A DNA stretch of 64,000 bases from Hyphomicrobiales bacterium (GTDB taxonomy: Bacteria; Pseudomonadota; Alphaproteobacteria; Rhizobiales; Rhizobiaceae): NCBI GenBank assembly GCA_900471485.1, contig UCEU01000004.1:157900-221899 (forward strand), given 5' to 3'. Under the pieces are notes generated by a model. That model did not search any database. It was not told where the DNA came from and was given only the letters and a program-made list of their open reading frames with translations. Below are positions 27,030 through 34,952 of this stretch, piece after piece; position 1 is the first letter of the stretch, and the number at the start of each line of letters is the position of its first letter. The translations under genes were made by a program, and so were the position numbers.

Positions 27030-27085
27030 CTTTAGAGAAAAAAATATTCTTTTAAGTTGATTTCCGCCCGTCGGCTTGCTAGCTC
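27030..27085 (+). promoter_or_regulatory. Promoter and operator-like dyad before glxB
   Basis: TTGATT (27057-27062), 17 bases, TAGCTC (27080-27085). Directly upstream is an imperfect dyad CTTTAGAGAA (27030-27039) / TTCTTTTAAG (27047-27056), 8 of 10 positions paired, 7-base spacer. Its place against the -35 box suits an activator or a repressor. Confidence 0.42.
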
Positions 27086-27115
27086 TTCATTCAGCAACGA
27101 ATGGAGGCGCCCGTC

Positions 27116-28021
27116 ATGTGCGGCATTGTTGGACTATTCCTGAAGGACAAAAGCCTGGAACCGCAGCTCGGCACGCTGCTTTCCGATATGTTGATCATCA
27201 TGACCGACCGGGGACCAGATTCCGCTGGTATCGCCATTTACGGCGGTGCGGCCGGCGGGCGAGCCAAGGTCACCATCCAGTCGGCCAATCCGTCGGTCGA
27301 TTTCCAGGGTCTTGCCGAAGCGCTGAAGGGGGAAGGCGTCGACGCTTCTGTCGTCGTGAAGAGCACGCATGCGGTTCTCGACATCCCGGCGTCCCGTATC
27401 GACGAGGTGCGCGGCGCGCTCGCGCGGCTGCGTCCTTCCGTGCGCGTCATGGGCTCCGGCGAAAGCGTTGAAATCTACAAGGAAACCGGCCTTCCCAAGG
27501 ATGTCGTCGCCCGTTTCGACGTGCGCACCATGTCCGGTACGCATGGCATCGGCCACACCCGCATGGCGACGGAATCGGCAGTGACGACACTTGGCGCGCA
27601 TCCGTTCTCTACAGGCGCCGATCAGTGCCTCGTGCATAACGGTTCGCTCTCGAACCACAACAATCTGCGCCGCGAACTGGTCCGTGAGGGCATGACGTTC
27701 GAAACCCAGAACGACTCGGAAGTTGCCGCCGCCTACCTCACGGCCGAAATGGCCAAGGGCAAGGATCTCGGCCAGGCGCTCGAAAGCGCGCTGGATGATC
27801 TGGACGGGTTCTTCACCTTCGTCGTCGGCACCAAGTCCGGCTTTGGCGTCGTTCGCGATCCGATCGCCTGCAAGCCTGCAGTCATGGCCGAGACCGACCA
27901 GTATGTCGCCTTCGGATCGGAGTACCGCGCGCTGGTCAATCTTCCCGGCATCGAAAGCGCCCGTGTATGGGAGCCCGAGCCGGCCACCGTCTATTTCTGG
28001 GATCACGAGAAGGCTGCCTGA
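27116..28021 (+). CDS. glxB: Class II glutamine amidotransferase subunit (GlxB; MgsA-like)
   Basis: A 301-residue glutaminase-type subunit. It starts MCGIVGLF, so after removal of methionine Cys2 becomes the N-terminal nucleophile; this fixes the start at ATG 27116, preceded by GGAGG. Other class II landmarks are DRGPDSAGIAIYGG, GHTRMATESAV, LVHNGSLSNHNNLRREL and ETQNDSEVAAAYL. It corresponds to the amidotransferase domain of glutamate synthase split off as a separate protein. With glxC and glxD it forms the three-subunit unit known as N-methylglutamate synthase (MgsABC) in methylamine users. Confidence 0.9.
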   Translation: MCGIVGLFLKDKSLEPQLGTLLSDMLIIMTDRGPDSAGIAIYGGAAGGRAKVTIQSANPSVDFQGLAEALKGEGVDASVVVKSTHAVLDIPASRIDEVRGALARLRPSVRVMGSGESVEIYKETGLPKDVVARFDVRTMSGTHGIGHTRMATESAVTTLGAHPFSTGADQCLVHNGSLSNHNNLRRELVREGMTFETQNDSEVAAAYLTAEMAKGKDLGQALESALDDLDGFFTFVVGTKSGFGVVRDPIACKPAVMAETDQYVAFGSEYRALVNLPGIESARVWEPEPATVYFWDHEKAA

Positions 28022-28025
28022 GATC

Positions 28026-28712
28026 ATGCCGACATTTGACCTTTCCACTACGCCTCTGCGTGACCTCAACAGCGCGCTGCACGGCCTTTCCGCCGGCGCC
28101 AACGACACGGCCTTCGAAGTCGTCAATCCACGCGGCAGTCATGCTGTCGCCGTTGGCATCGACAGCCCCGTCAAGGTCGAGATCCGCGGTTCCGTCGGCT
28201 ATTACTGCGCCGGCATGAACGATGGCGGCACCGTGACCGTGCATGGCTCCGCCGGACCTGGCGTCGCCGAGAACATGATGTCGGGGATGGTCTTCATCGA
28301 AGGCGACGCCTCGCAATATGCCGGCGCAACCGGCCAGGGTGGCCTCCTCGTCATCAAGGGCAATGCCGCCTCGCGTTGCGGTATCTCGATGAAGGGTATC
28401 GACATCGTGGTTGCCGGTTCGATCGGTCACATGTCCGCCTTCATGGGCCAGTCCGGTCACCTCGTCGTGCTCGGCGATGCCGGCGATGCGCTGGGCGACA
28501 GCATCTACGAGGCGAAGCTTTTCGTGCGCGGCTCGGTGAAGAGCCTCGGTTCGGATTGCATCGAGAAAGAAATGCGCCCGGAGCATCTGGAAAAGTTGGC
28601 CGAACTACTGGCCAAGGCCGGCGTCACCGACGCCAAGCCTGAGGAGTTCAAGCGCTACGGTTCGGCGCGCAAGCTCTACAACTTCAATATCGACAACGCG
28701 GACGCGTACTGA
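28026..28712 (+). CDS. glxC: GXGXG-domain protein (GlxC; MgsB-like)
   Basis: A 228-residue protein equal to the C-terminal beta-helix domain of glutamate synthase. Glycine-rich turns repeat along it: AVGIDSPVKVEIRGSVGYYC, GGTVTVHGSAGPGVAENMMS, GGLLVIKGNAASRCGISMKG and GHLVVLGDAGDALGDS. ATG 28026 is 4 bases after the glxB stop; the frame open upstream is shadow. It is structural and helps couple ammonia or methylamine transfer between the other two subunits. Confidence 0.9.
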   Translation: MPTFDLSTTPLRDLNSALHGLSAGANDTAFEVVNPRGSHAVAVGIDSPVKVEIRGSVGYYCAGMNDGGTVTVHGSAGPGVAENMMSGMVFIEGDASQYAGATGQGGLLVIKGNAASRCGISMKGIDIVVAGSIGHMSAFMGQSGHLVVLGDAGDALGDSIYEAKLFVRGSVKSLGSDCIEKEMRPEHLEKLAELLAKAGVTDAKPEEFKRYGSARKLYNFNIDNADAY

Positions 28713-28725
28713 GCGAGGGACGATC

Positions 28726-30054
28726 ATGAGCTACCACAATCCGCATACGCCTCCGCGCAAGTCTGCAACATTCGACGATGCGACGCTGGCGGAAATCCGC
28801 CGCGCCGCCGCTACCGGCATCTACGACATCCGCGGCGCCGGCACCAAGCGCAAGGTTCCGCATTTCGATGACCTGCTCTTTCTCGGCGCGTCGATCTCCC
28901 GCTATCCGCTCGAAGGCTACCGTGAGAAGTGCGATACGACGGTTGTGCTCGGCACGCGCTTTGCCAAGAAGCCCATTACGCTGAAAACGCCGATCACCAT
29001 TGCCGGCATGAGCTTTGGCGCGCTGTCGGGCAATGCCAAGGAAGCACTCGGTCGTGGCGCTACCATCGCAGGAACCTCGACCACTACGGGCGACGGTGGC
29101 ATGACAAACGAGGAGCGTGGCCATTCGCAGACGCTCGTCTACCAGTATCTTCCCTCGCGCTACGGCATGAACCCCAGGGATCTGCGTCGCGCGGATGCGA
29201 TCGAAGTGGTTGTCGGTCAGGGCGCGAAGCCTGGCGGCGGCGGCATGCTGCTCGGCCAGAAGATTTCCGACCGTGTCGCCAACATGCGCAACCTGCCGAA
29301 GGGCATCGACCAGCGCTCAGCCTGCCGCCACCCCGACTGGACCGGTCCCGACGATCTCGAAATCAAGATCCTCGAACTGCGCGAGATCACCGACTGGGAA
29401 AAGCCGATCTATATCAAGGTCGGCGGCGCGCGGCCCTATTACGACACCGCGCTTGCGGTCAAGGCCGGAGCTGATGTCGTGGTGCTCGACGGTATGCAGG
29501 GCGGCACGGCGGCCACGCAGGACGTCTTTATCGAAAATGTCGGCATGCCGACGCTCGCCTGCATCCGTCCGGCGGTCCAGGCGCTGCAGGATCTCGGCAT
29601 GCACCGCAAGGTGCAGCTGATCGTCTCGGGCGGCATCCGCTCCGGCGCGGATGTGGCCAAGGCCATGGCGCTCGGTGCTGACGCAGTGGCGATCGGTACG
29701 GCGGCACTTGTTGCGATCGGTGACAATGATCCGAAGTGGGAGGCCGAATACCAGAAGCTCGGCACCACAGCGGGCGCCTATGACGACTGGCACGAGGGCA
29801 AGGATCCAGCCGGTATCACCACGCAGGACCCGGAGCTCGCTGCTCGCCTCGATCCGATCGCCGCCGGTCGCCGTCTCGCCAACTATCTCAAGGTCATGAC
29901 GCTGGAAGCGCAGACAATCGCGCGCGCATGCGGCAAGAACCACCTGCACAATCTCGAACCGGAAGATCTGTGCGCTCTGACCATGGAAGCCGCGGCAATG
30001 GCACAGGTGCCGCTTGCCGGCACCTCCTGGTATCCCGGCAAGGCCGGTTTCTGA
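28726..30054 (+). CDS. glxD: FMN-binding glutamate-synthase-like subunit (GlxD; MgsC-like)
   Basis: A 442-residue protein equal to the FMN-binding synthase domain of glutamate synthase. Signature stretches: PITIAGMSFGALSGNAKEAL, TSTTTGDGGMTNEER, VGQGAKPGGGGMLLGQKIS, IYIKVGGARPYYDTAL, VVLDGMQGGTAATQ and LIVSGGIRSGADVAKAMALG. The segment near the end with ARACGKNHLHNLEPEDLCAL contains cysteines where GltS has its cluster region. It follows glxC by 13 bases. Probable reaction with GlxBC: methylamine (from a gamma-glutamyl donor) transfer to 2-oxoglutarate or glutamate to give N-methylglutamate. Confidence 0.9.
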   Translation: MSYHNPHTPPRKSATFDDATLAEIRRAAATGIYDIRGAGTKRKVPHFDDLLFLGASISRYPLEGYREKCDTTVVLGTRFAKKPITLKTPITIAGMSFGALSGNAKEALGRGATIAGTSTTTGDGGMTNEERGHSQTLVYQYLPSRYGMNPRDLRRADAIEVVVGQGAKPGGGGMLLGQKISDRVANMRNLPKGIDQRSACRHPDWTGPDDLEIKILELREITDWEKPIYIKVGGARPYYDTALAVKAGADVVVLDGMQGGTAATQDVFIENVGMPTLACIRPAVQALQDLGMHRKVQLIVSGGIRSGADVAKAMALGADAVAIGTAALVAIGDNDPKWEAEYQKLGTTAGAYDDWHEGKDPAGITTQDPELAARLDPIAAGRRLANYLKVMTLEAQTIARACGKNHLHNLEPEDLCALTMEAAAMAQVPLAGTSWYPGKAGF

Positions 30055-30063
30055 TCGGAAGCT

Positions 30064-30096
30064 CGGGCGCATTTGGGAGGAGGCGCCCGGCTTTTT
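30064..30096 (+). terminator. Intrinsic terminator after glxD
   Basis: Stem CGGGCGC (30064-30070) / GCGCCCG (30083-30089) with a 12-base loop, then GCTTTTTC. Lies between glxD and the glutamine-synthetase-like gene, so read-through would set the ratio of the two. Confidence 0.65.
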
Positions 30097-30136
30097 CAAG
30101 ACAAGTGTCTGAGATTCAAGAACAAGGGGAACGACA

Positions 30137-31444
30137 TTGACACTGGACCTCTCTCAATTCGCCGCCGAAAAAGGCATCAAGTATTTCATGGTCAGCTACA
30201 CGGACCTGTTCGGCGGCCAGCGCGCCAAGCTGGTGCCGACGGAAGCGATCGCCGACATGCAGAAGGATGGCGCCGGCTTCGCCGGATTTGCAACCTGGCT
30301 CGATCTGACACCGGCGCATCCGGATCTGTTCGCCGTGCCGGATGCGGATTCCGTCATTCAGCTTCCGTGGAAAAAGGATGTCGCCTGGGTTGCTGCCGAT
30401 TGCGTCATGGACGGCAAGCCGGTCGATCAGGCGCCGCGCGTCGTGCTGAAGAAGCTGATCGCCGAAGCGGCGAGCCAGGGACTTCGGGTGAAGACCGGCG
30501 TCGAGCCGGAATTCTTTCTGATCACGTCTGATGGCGCAAAGATTTCCGATGAGTACGACACGGCCGAAAAGCCCTGCTACGATCAGCAGGCGCTCATGCG
30601 CCGATATGACGTGATCGCCGAAATCTGCGACAGCATGCTGGCGCTTGGCTGGAAGCCTTACCAGAACGACCATGAAGACGCCAACGGGCAGTTCGAAATG
30701 AACTGGGAGTATGACGATGCCTTGAAGACGGCCGACAAGCACTCCTTCTTCAAATACATGGTCAAGTCGATCGCCGAAAAGCATGGCTTGAAGGCCACCT
30801 TCATGCCAAAGCCGTTCAAGGGGCTTACAGGCAACGGCTGCCATGCTCACATCTCGGTCTGGGATATTGAAGGCAGGACGAATGCCTTTGCCGACAAGGA
30901 GATGCCCTTCGGGCTTTCCGCCCAGGGCAAGACCTTCCTCGGCGGCATCATGAAACACGCCTCCGCGCTTGCCGCGGTGACCAATCCGACGGTCAATTCC
31001 TACAAGCGCATCAACGCGCCGCGCACAATATCCGGCGCGACCTGGGCACCGAACACCGTTACCTGGACGGGCAACAACCGCACCCACATGGTGCGCGTAC
31101 CCGGCCCCGGTCGCTTCGAGCTGCGCCTGCCTGATGGTGCGGTCAACCCCTATCTTCTGCAGGCGATCATCATCGCGGCCGGCCTCTCGGGTATCCGCTC
31201 CAAGGCAGATCCTGGTCCGCATTACGATATCGACATGTACCGCGAGGGCCATACGGTGACCGACGCGCCGAAGCTGCCGCTCAATCTGCTCGACGCGCTG
31301 CGCGAATATGAGAAGGACGAGGAGCTTCAGGTGGCGCTGGGCAAGGATTTCTCCAATGCCTATCTCAAGCTGAAACACGGCGAATGGAATACCTATTGCT
31401 CGCAGTTCACCGACTGGGAACGCGCCACGACGCTCGACATCTAG
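30137..31444 (+). CDS. glnT: Type III glutamine synthetase-like ligase (GlnT; possibly gamma-glutamylmethylamide synthetase GmaS)
   Basis: ATP-dependent glutamate-amine ligase of 435 residues. Glutamine-synthetase motifs: VKTGVEPEFFL, EDANGQFEMNWEYDDA, FMPKPFKGLTGNGCHAHISV, NSYKRINAP and HMVRVPGPGRFELRLPDG. The short type III form is shared by rhizobial GlnT and by GmaS, which joins methylamine to glutamate. Sequence alone does not decide between ammonia and methylamine; the glxBCD and soxBDAG neighbours make GmaS the better guess. The start is TTG 30137, preceded by AAGGGGA; no ATG fits the family start. A strong terminator follows. Confidence 0.88.
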   Translation: MTLDLSQFAAEKGIKYFMVSYTDLFGGQRAKLVPTEAIADMQKDGAGFAGFATWLDLTPAHPDLFAVPDADSVIQLPWKKDVAWVAADCVMDGKPVDQAPRVVLKKLIAEAASQGLRVKTGVEPEFFLITSDGAKISDEYDTAEKPCYDQQALMRRYDVIAEICDSMLALGWKPYQNDHEDANGQFEMNWEYDDALKTADKHSFFKYMVKSIAEKHGLKATFMPKPFKGLTGNGCHAHISVWDIEGRTNAFADKEMPFGLSAQGKTFLGGIMKHASALAAVTNPTVNSYKRINAPRTISGATWAPNTVTWTGNNRTHMVRVPGPGRFELRLPDGAVNPYLLQAIIIAAGLSGIRSKADPGPHYDIDMYREGHTVTDAPKLPLNLLDALREYEKDEELQVALGKDFSNAYLKLKHGEWNTYCSQFTDWERATTLDI

Positions 31445-31484
31445 CATTTCCCCGTCGCCTCCATCCGAGATTGGGGCGGCCCAC

Positions 31485-31513
31485 TCCCCGCGTCCAGCGA
31501 CGCGGGGATTTTT
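31485..31513 (+). terminator. Intrinsic terminator between glnT and purU
   Basis: Perfect 10-base-pair stem TCCCCGCGTC (31485-31494) / GACGCGGGGA (31499-31508) with a CAGC loop and five Ts (31509-31513). The strongest classical terminator in the window. Confidence 0.85.
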
Positions 31514-31538
31514 CACATCCCGCACAGAAAGCCCTGCC

Positions 31539-32423
31539 ATGACGACCTATGTCCTGACCGTGACCTGCAAGTCCACCCGCGGCATTGTGGCCGCCATTTC
31601 CGGCCTGCTCGCCGAAATGGGCTGCAATATCATCGATAGCTCGCAGTTCGATGACCTCGGGACGGGCAAGTTCTTCATGCGGGTATCGTTCATCTCCGAG
31701 GAAGGCAGATCGGCGGCGGAGCTGGCCGCGGGACTCAAGCCGATTGCCGAAAAATTCGAGATGACCACCGAGTTCCACGACCAGGCCGGGCGCATGAAGG
31801 TGCTTCTGATGGTGTCACGCTTTGGCCACTGCCTTAACGACCTTCTCTATCGCTGGAAAATCGGCGCTCTTCCGATCGACATCGTCGGTGTCGTCTCCAA
31901 CCACTTCGAATACCAGAAAGTGGTCGTCAACCACGACATTCCGTTCCACCATATTCCGGTGACGAAGGAGAACAAGCCTCAGGCGGAGGCCCGGATCATG
32001 GATCTGGTGGAGAGCACCGGCACGGAACTGATCGTGCTCGCCCGTTACATGCAGTTTCTCTCGGATCGCATGTGTCAGGAGATGTCCGGCAAGATCATCA
32101 ATATCCATCACTCCTTCCTGCCATCGTTCAAGGGCGCAAACCCTTACAAGCAAGCCTATCAGCGAGGTGTGAAGCTGATAGGCGCCACGGCGCACTACGT
32201 CACCGCCGATCTCGACGAAGGTCCGATCATCGAGCAGGACACGGTCCGTATCACCCATGCGCAGTCCGCCGAAGACTATGTCTCTCTAGGTCGCGACGTG
32301 GAGGCGCAGGTGCTTGCACGCGCCGTGCATGCCCATATCCATCACCGCACTTTCCTCAATGGCAATCGAACCATCGTCTTCCCGCCGAGCCCGGGCAGCT
32401 ATGCCTCCGAGCGAATGGGATAG
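31539..32423 (+). CDS. purU: Formyltetrahydrofolate deformylase (PurU)
   Basis: Hydrolyses 10-formyl-THF to formate and THF. The 294-residue protein has an N-terminal ACT domain (about 1-80, VLTVTCKSTRGIVAAISGLL) and a C-terminal formyl-transferase-type catalytic domain with KVLLMVSRFGHCLNDLLYRW, HHIPVTKENKPQAEA, INIHHSFLPSFKGANPYKQA and VTADLDEGPIIEQD, including the catalytic asparagine, histidine and aspartate. It completes a THF route for C1 units released by the sox-type enzyme: methylene-THF by way of FolD to formyl-THF and then to formate, recovering folate. Confidence 0.93.
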   Translation: MTTYVLTVTCKSTRGIVAAISGLLAEMGCNIIDSSQFDDLGTGKFFMRVSFISEEGRSAAELAAGLKPIAEKFEMTTEFHDQAGRMKVLLMVSRFGHCLNDLLYRWKIGALPIDIVGVVSNHFEYQKVVVNHDIPFHHIPVTKENKPQAEARIMDLVESTGTELIVLARYMQFLSDRMCQEMSGKIINIHHSFLPSFKGANPYKQAYQRGVKLIGATAHYVTADLDEGPIIEQDTVRITHAQSAEDYVSLGRDVEAQVLARAVHAHIHHRTFLNGNRTIVFPPSPGSYASERMG

Positions 32424-32536
32424 CCCCGGCAGTTCCCACCGATCCTCCAAATCCGCGCTACCACTCCGAGGTCGTTCTCGACACCGGCGCCGTCGATACC
32501 TATGATCGACGCAATTCAAGTTCCGTGCAGGTGGTG

Positions 32537-33310
32537 ATGAACAGTCTGGGAAAGCTTCGCGACAAACGGGTATTGATTTCGGGTGGAGCGAATGGAGCAG
32601 GGGCGGCGAGCACGAGGCTCTTTGCGGCGGAGGGAGCGCATGTCGCCATCGTCGACAAGGATCGCGCTGCCGGCGAGCTGCTTTGCAAAGAACTGACCGC
32701 CAAGGGAGCGGACGTCATCTTCTTCGCGGCCGACGTATCGATCCCGGAAGAGGTCGACCGCTCGGTCAGGGCCGTCTACGATGCATTCGGCCGCATCGAC
32801 GTTCTCTTCAATCACGCAGGTATCATCATCGTCAAACCGTTCCTGGACTTCTCCCTGGAGGAGTGGAACGAGATGATGGACAACAATGCCAAGAGTGCCT
32901 TTCTGCTCAGCCGCGCGGTGCTTCCGGGGATGCTGGAGCAGGGCAAGGGTGTGCTCGTCTTCACTTCGACGACAGGCGTTCGCGCCGCAACCCATCTCGA
33001 ATCGCTTTACAGCGCCTCGAAGGCTGCCATGCACAGCCTGTCGCGCTCCATCGCCGTAGAGTATCGCGACCGCGGCATTCGCGCCAATGCGCTATGCCCG
33101 AGCTTTGTGCGCACCCGCCACGGTGAGAATGAGATCGAGCAGCTTCGCGATTACGGGATTCTGGCTTCAGAGCGCGACGTCAACATGATGCAGGGCCGCA
33201 TATGCGAGCCGGAAGAGGTCGCCGAAGTGGCGCTTTTCCTCGCCAGCGACGCCTCGAGCTTCGTCAACGGAGCCGAGATCTTCGTCGACAACACCTTCAC
33301 GGCGGTCTGA
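32537..33310 (+). CDS. SDR family oxidoreductase, first of a sister pair
   Basis: Short-chain dehydrogenase of 257 residues. The nucleotide loop is SGGANGAGAASTRLF, the NAG motif is changed to NHAGI, and the catalytic YxxxK occurs in YSASKAAMHSLSRS after a serine-containing FTSTT. Ends with NGAEIFVDNTFTAV. ATG 32537 is the only start giving a normal SDR; the frame open upstream overlaps purU. It shares long matching stretches with the SDR at 34118 (IVKPF/L, SIAVEYRD, GENEIEQL versus GLTEIEQL). The GntR gene starts 2 bases after its stop. Substrate unknown. Confidence 0.87.
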   Translation: MNSLGKLRDKRVLISGGANGAGAASTRLFAAEGAHVAIVDKDRAAGELLCKELTAKGADVIFFAADVSIPEEVDRSVRAVYDAFGRIDVLFNHAGIIIVKPFLDFSLEEWNEMMDNNAKSAFLLSRAVLPGMLEQGKGVLVFTSTTGVRAATHLESLYSASKAAMHSLSRSIAVEYRDRGIRANALCPSFVRTRHGENEIEQLRDYGILASERDVNMMQGRICEPEEVAEVALFLASDASSFVNGAEIFVDNTFTAV

Positions 33311-33312
33311 TC

Positions 33313-34011
33313 ATGCTTTGGGGGTTGCAACCCGTTAAGCCGCAGGCGGCTTATAATATCGCGCTTGAAAGCCTGCGCCGGCAGATTCATGTCGGGCTAC
33401 TGCTGCCCGACGAACGGCTGCCGGCCGAGCGCAAGCTCGCTGACGATTTCAGCATATCGAGAGTGACGCTACGGGAGGCGCTGCGCGTCCTTGAGGGAAA
33501 CAAGTATATCCGAATTCGCCGTGGTCCGCAGGGTGGCGCCTTCATCGCGACGACCGAGGCGCTCCAGCACATCGCCAAGACAAGGCAGGCTTTTGACCGT
33601 GGCGGCATGATGCGCGTTCTGGAATTTCGCGAGGCCAACGAGTTCGCCGCGGTGAGGCTGGCTGCCGCCAGGATAGGGCTCCCCGAGATCAAGCGCATGC
33701 GCCAAGCCCTGAGCCTGATCGCCCAGGCACAAACCTCGCCGGAACTCAAACAGGCCGAGACCATTTTTCGGCTCGCGATGGCCGATGCCAGCCACAATCC
33801 TCACCTCTCAAAGGCAATCGAGGAGGGGCTCGACGAAAGCTTCCTGCCGTTTCTTGAAGGCGAGGTCGCGCAGCGTCGGGACGAGGCGGAGATCATCCAC
33901 CGCAACCTGCTCGGCAGCCTTGAGGCCGGAGATGTTTCCGCATCGAGCACCATCCTGAGATCGCTTTTCGACCGGGATTGGTCGAATCTCCGATCTCCAC
34001 ACGCAGCCTAG
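33313..34011 (+). CDS. GntR family regulator (FadR-type C-terminal domain)
   Basis: A 232-residue regulator. The winged helix lies at about 10-75 (RRQIHVGLLLPDERLPAERK, ISRVTLREALRVLEGNKYI) and the helical FCD effector domain at about 90-225 (VLEFREANEFAAVRLAAARIG, HNPHLSKAIEEG). ATG 33313 is 2 bases after the SDR stop, so the two are co-transcribed. Its likely targets are the flanking SDR genes and the betaine-type transporter downstream. FCD regulators usually bind carboxylic acids. Confidence 0.88.
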   Translation: MLWGLQPVKPQAAYNIALESLRRQIHVGLLLPDERLPAERKLADDFSISRVTLREALRVLEGNKYIRIRRGPQGGAFIATTEALQHIAKTRQAFDRGGMMRVLEFREANEFAAVRLAAARIGLPEIKRMRQALSLIAQAQTSPELKQAETIFRLAMADASHNPHLSKAIEEGLDESFLPFLEGEVAQRRDEAEIIHRNLLGSLEAGDVSASSTILRSLFDRDWSNLRSPHAA

Positions 34012-34055
34012 CCGCTGCTTTGTCACCTTTTTTCAAGGGCGAGCTTCGACCCCGC

Positions 34056-34084
34056 TTGACACCTAGGCATCTCGTGGACAATGG
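34056..34084 (+). promoter_or_regulatory. Possible promoter upstream of the second SDR and transporter operon
   Basis: TTGACA (34056-34061) is a perfect -35 box; a weak -10 (GACAAT at 34077 or CAATGG at 34079) follows at 15-17 bases. Just downstream, TGGT and ACCA flank an AAAG-rich stretch, a possible GntR site. Confidence 0.35.
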
Positions 34085-34117
34085 TAAAGAAAATAGACCA
34101 AAGATCCAGGGGACCAA

Positions 34118-34912
34118 ATGCCTAATTCAACCGCGTCGTTTTCCGGCGGGCGCCTTGCCGATCGCGTTGCAGTCATCACCGGTGGTGCTGGTGGTATGGG
34201 GCGCGCCGCATCGCTGCTGTTTGCAAGGGAGGGTGCGAAGGTTGCGATCCTCGACATTCAGCCAGGGGCGGGGCGTGAGACCGTTGCCGAGATCGAGGCT
34301 GCCGGCGGCGTCGCCATCTTCATCGAGACCGACGTCACCAAGGTTGCAGCCGTCACCGCCGCCGTGGAGCAGGTGAACGCGACCTTCGGCGGCATCGATA
34401 CGCTCTTCAGCCATGCCGGAACGCTTATCGTCAAGCCGCTGCATGAGACCACGGACGCGGACTACGACCGTCTGATGGATATCAATGTGCGGACGTCGTT
34501 CAATATCTGCCGCGCCGTCATACCGCAGATGGTATCGAACGGCGGCGGTTCCATCGTGATCACCTCCTCGATCGGCGGCGAGAAGGGCTTCGCGCTCGAA
34601 TCCGTCTACTGCATGACAAAGGGAGCGGTCCTGCAGCTCGCGCGCAGCATCGCGGTGGAGTATCGCGATGCCGGAATCCGTTGCAACGCCGTATGCCCGG
34701 GCTTCGTGAAGACCGCGCATGGTCTGACCGAAATCGAACAGCTTGATGGCCTGGGCCAGAAGTGGAACGACGCCGACCTGGCCGCAGTGCAGGGACGCAT
34801 TTGCGAACCGGAAGAAGTGGCCAACGCGGCGCTCTTCCTAGCCTCGAAGGAGGCCAGCTTCGTCAACGGCACGGCGCTTTACGTCGATAATGGGTGGTAC
34901 GCAAAGGGCTGA
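34118..34912 (+). CDS. SDR family oxidoreductase, second of a sister pair
   Basis: Short-chain dehydrogenase of 264 residues. Cofactor loop ITGGAGGMGRAASLLF, altered NAG motif as SHAGT, catalytic serine in ITSSIGG and YCMTKGAVLQLARS for YxxxK. Closely related to the SDR at 32537, sharing the SIAVEYRD and EIEQL segments and a probable common substrate class. AGGGGA precedes the ATG. It is followed by the betaine-type binding protein, which suggests the substrate is imported by that system and oxidised by one or both SDRs. Confidence 0.88.
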   Translation: MPNSTASFSGGRLADRVAVITGGAGGMGRAASLLFAREGAKVAILDIQPGAGRETVAEIEAAGGVAIFIETDVTKVAAVTAAVEQVNATFGGIDTLFSHAGTLIVKPLHETTDADYDRLMDINVRTSFNICRAVIPQMVSNGGGSIVITSSIGGEKGFALESVYCMTKGAVLQLARSIAVEYRDAGIRCNAVCPGFVKTAHGLTEIEQLDGLGQKWNDADLAAVQGRICEPEEVANAALFLASKEASFVNGTALYVDNGWYAKG

Positions 34913-34952
34913 CATCAAGACTTTCAATTCAACAAAAATAAAGGGAACGAAA

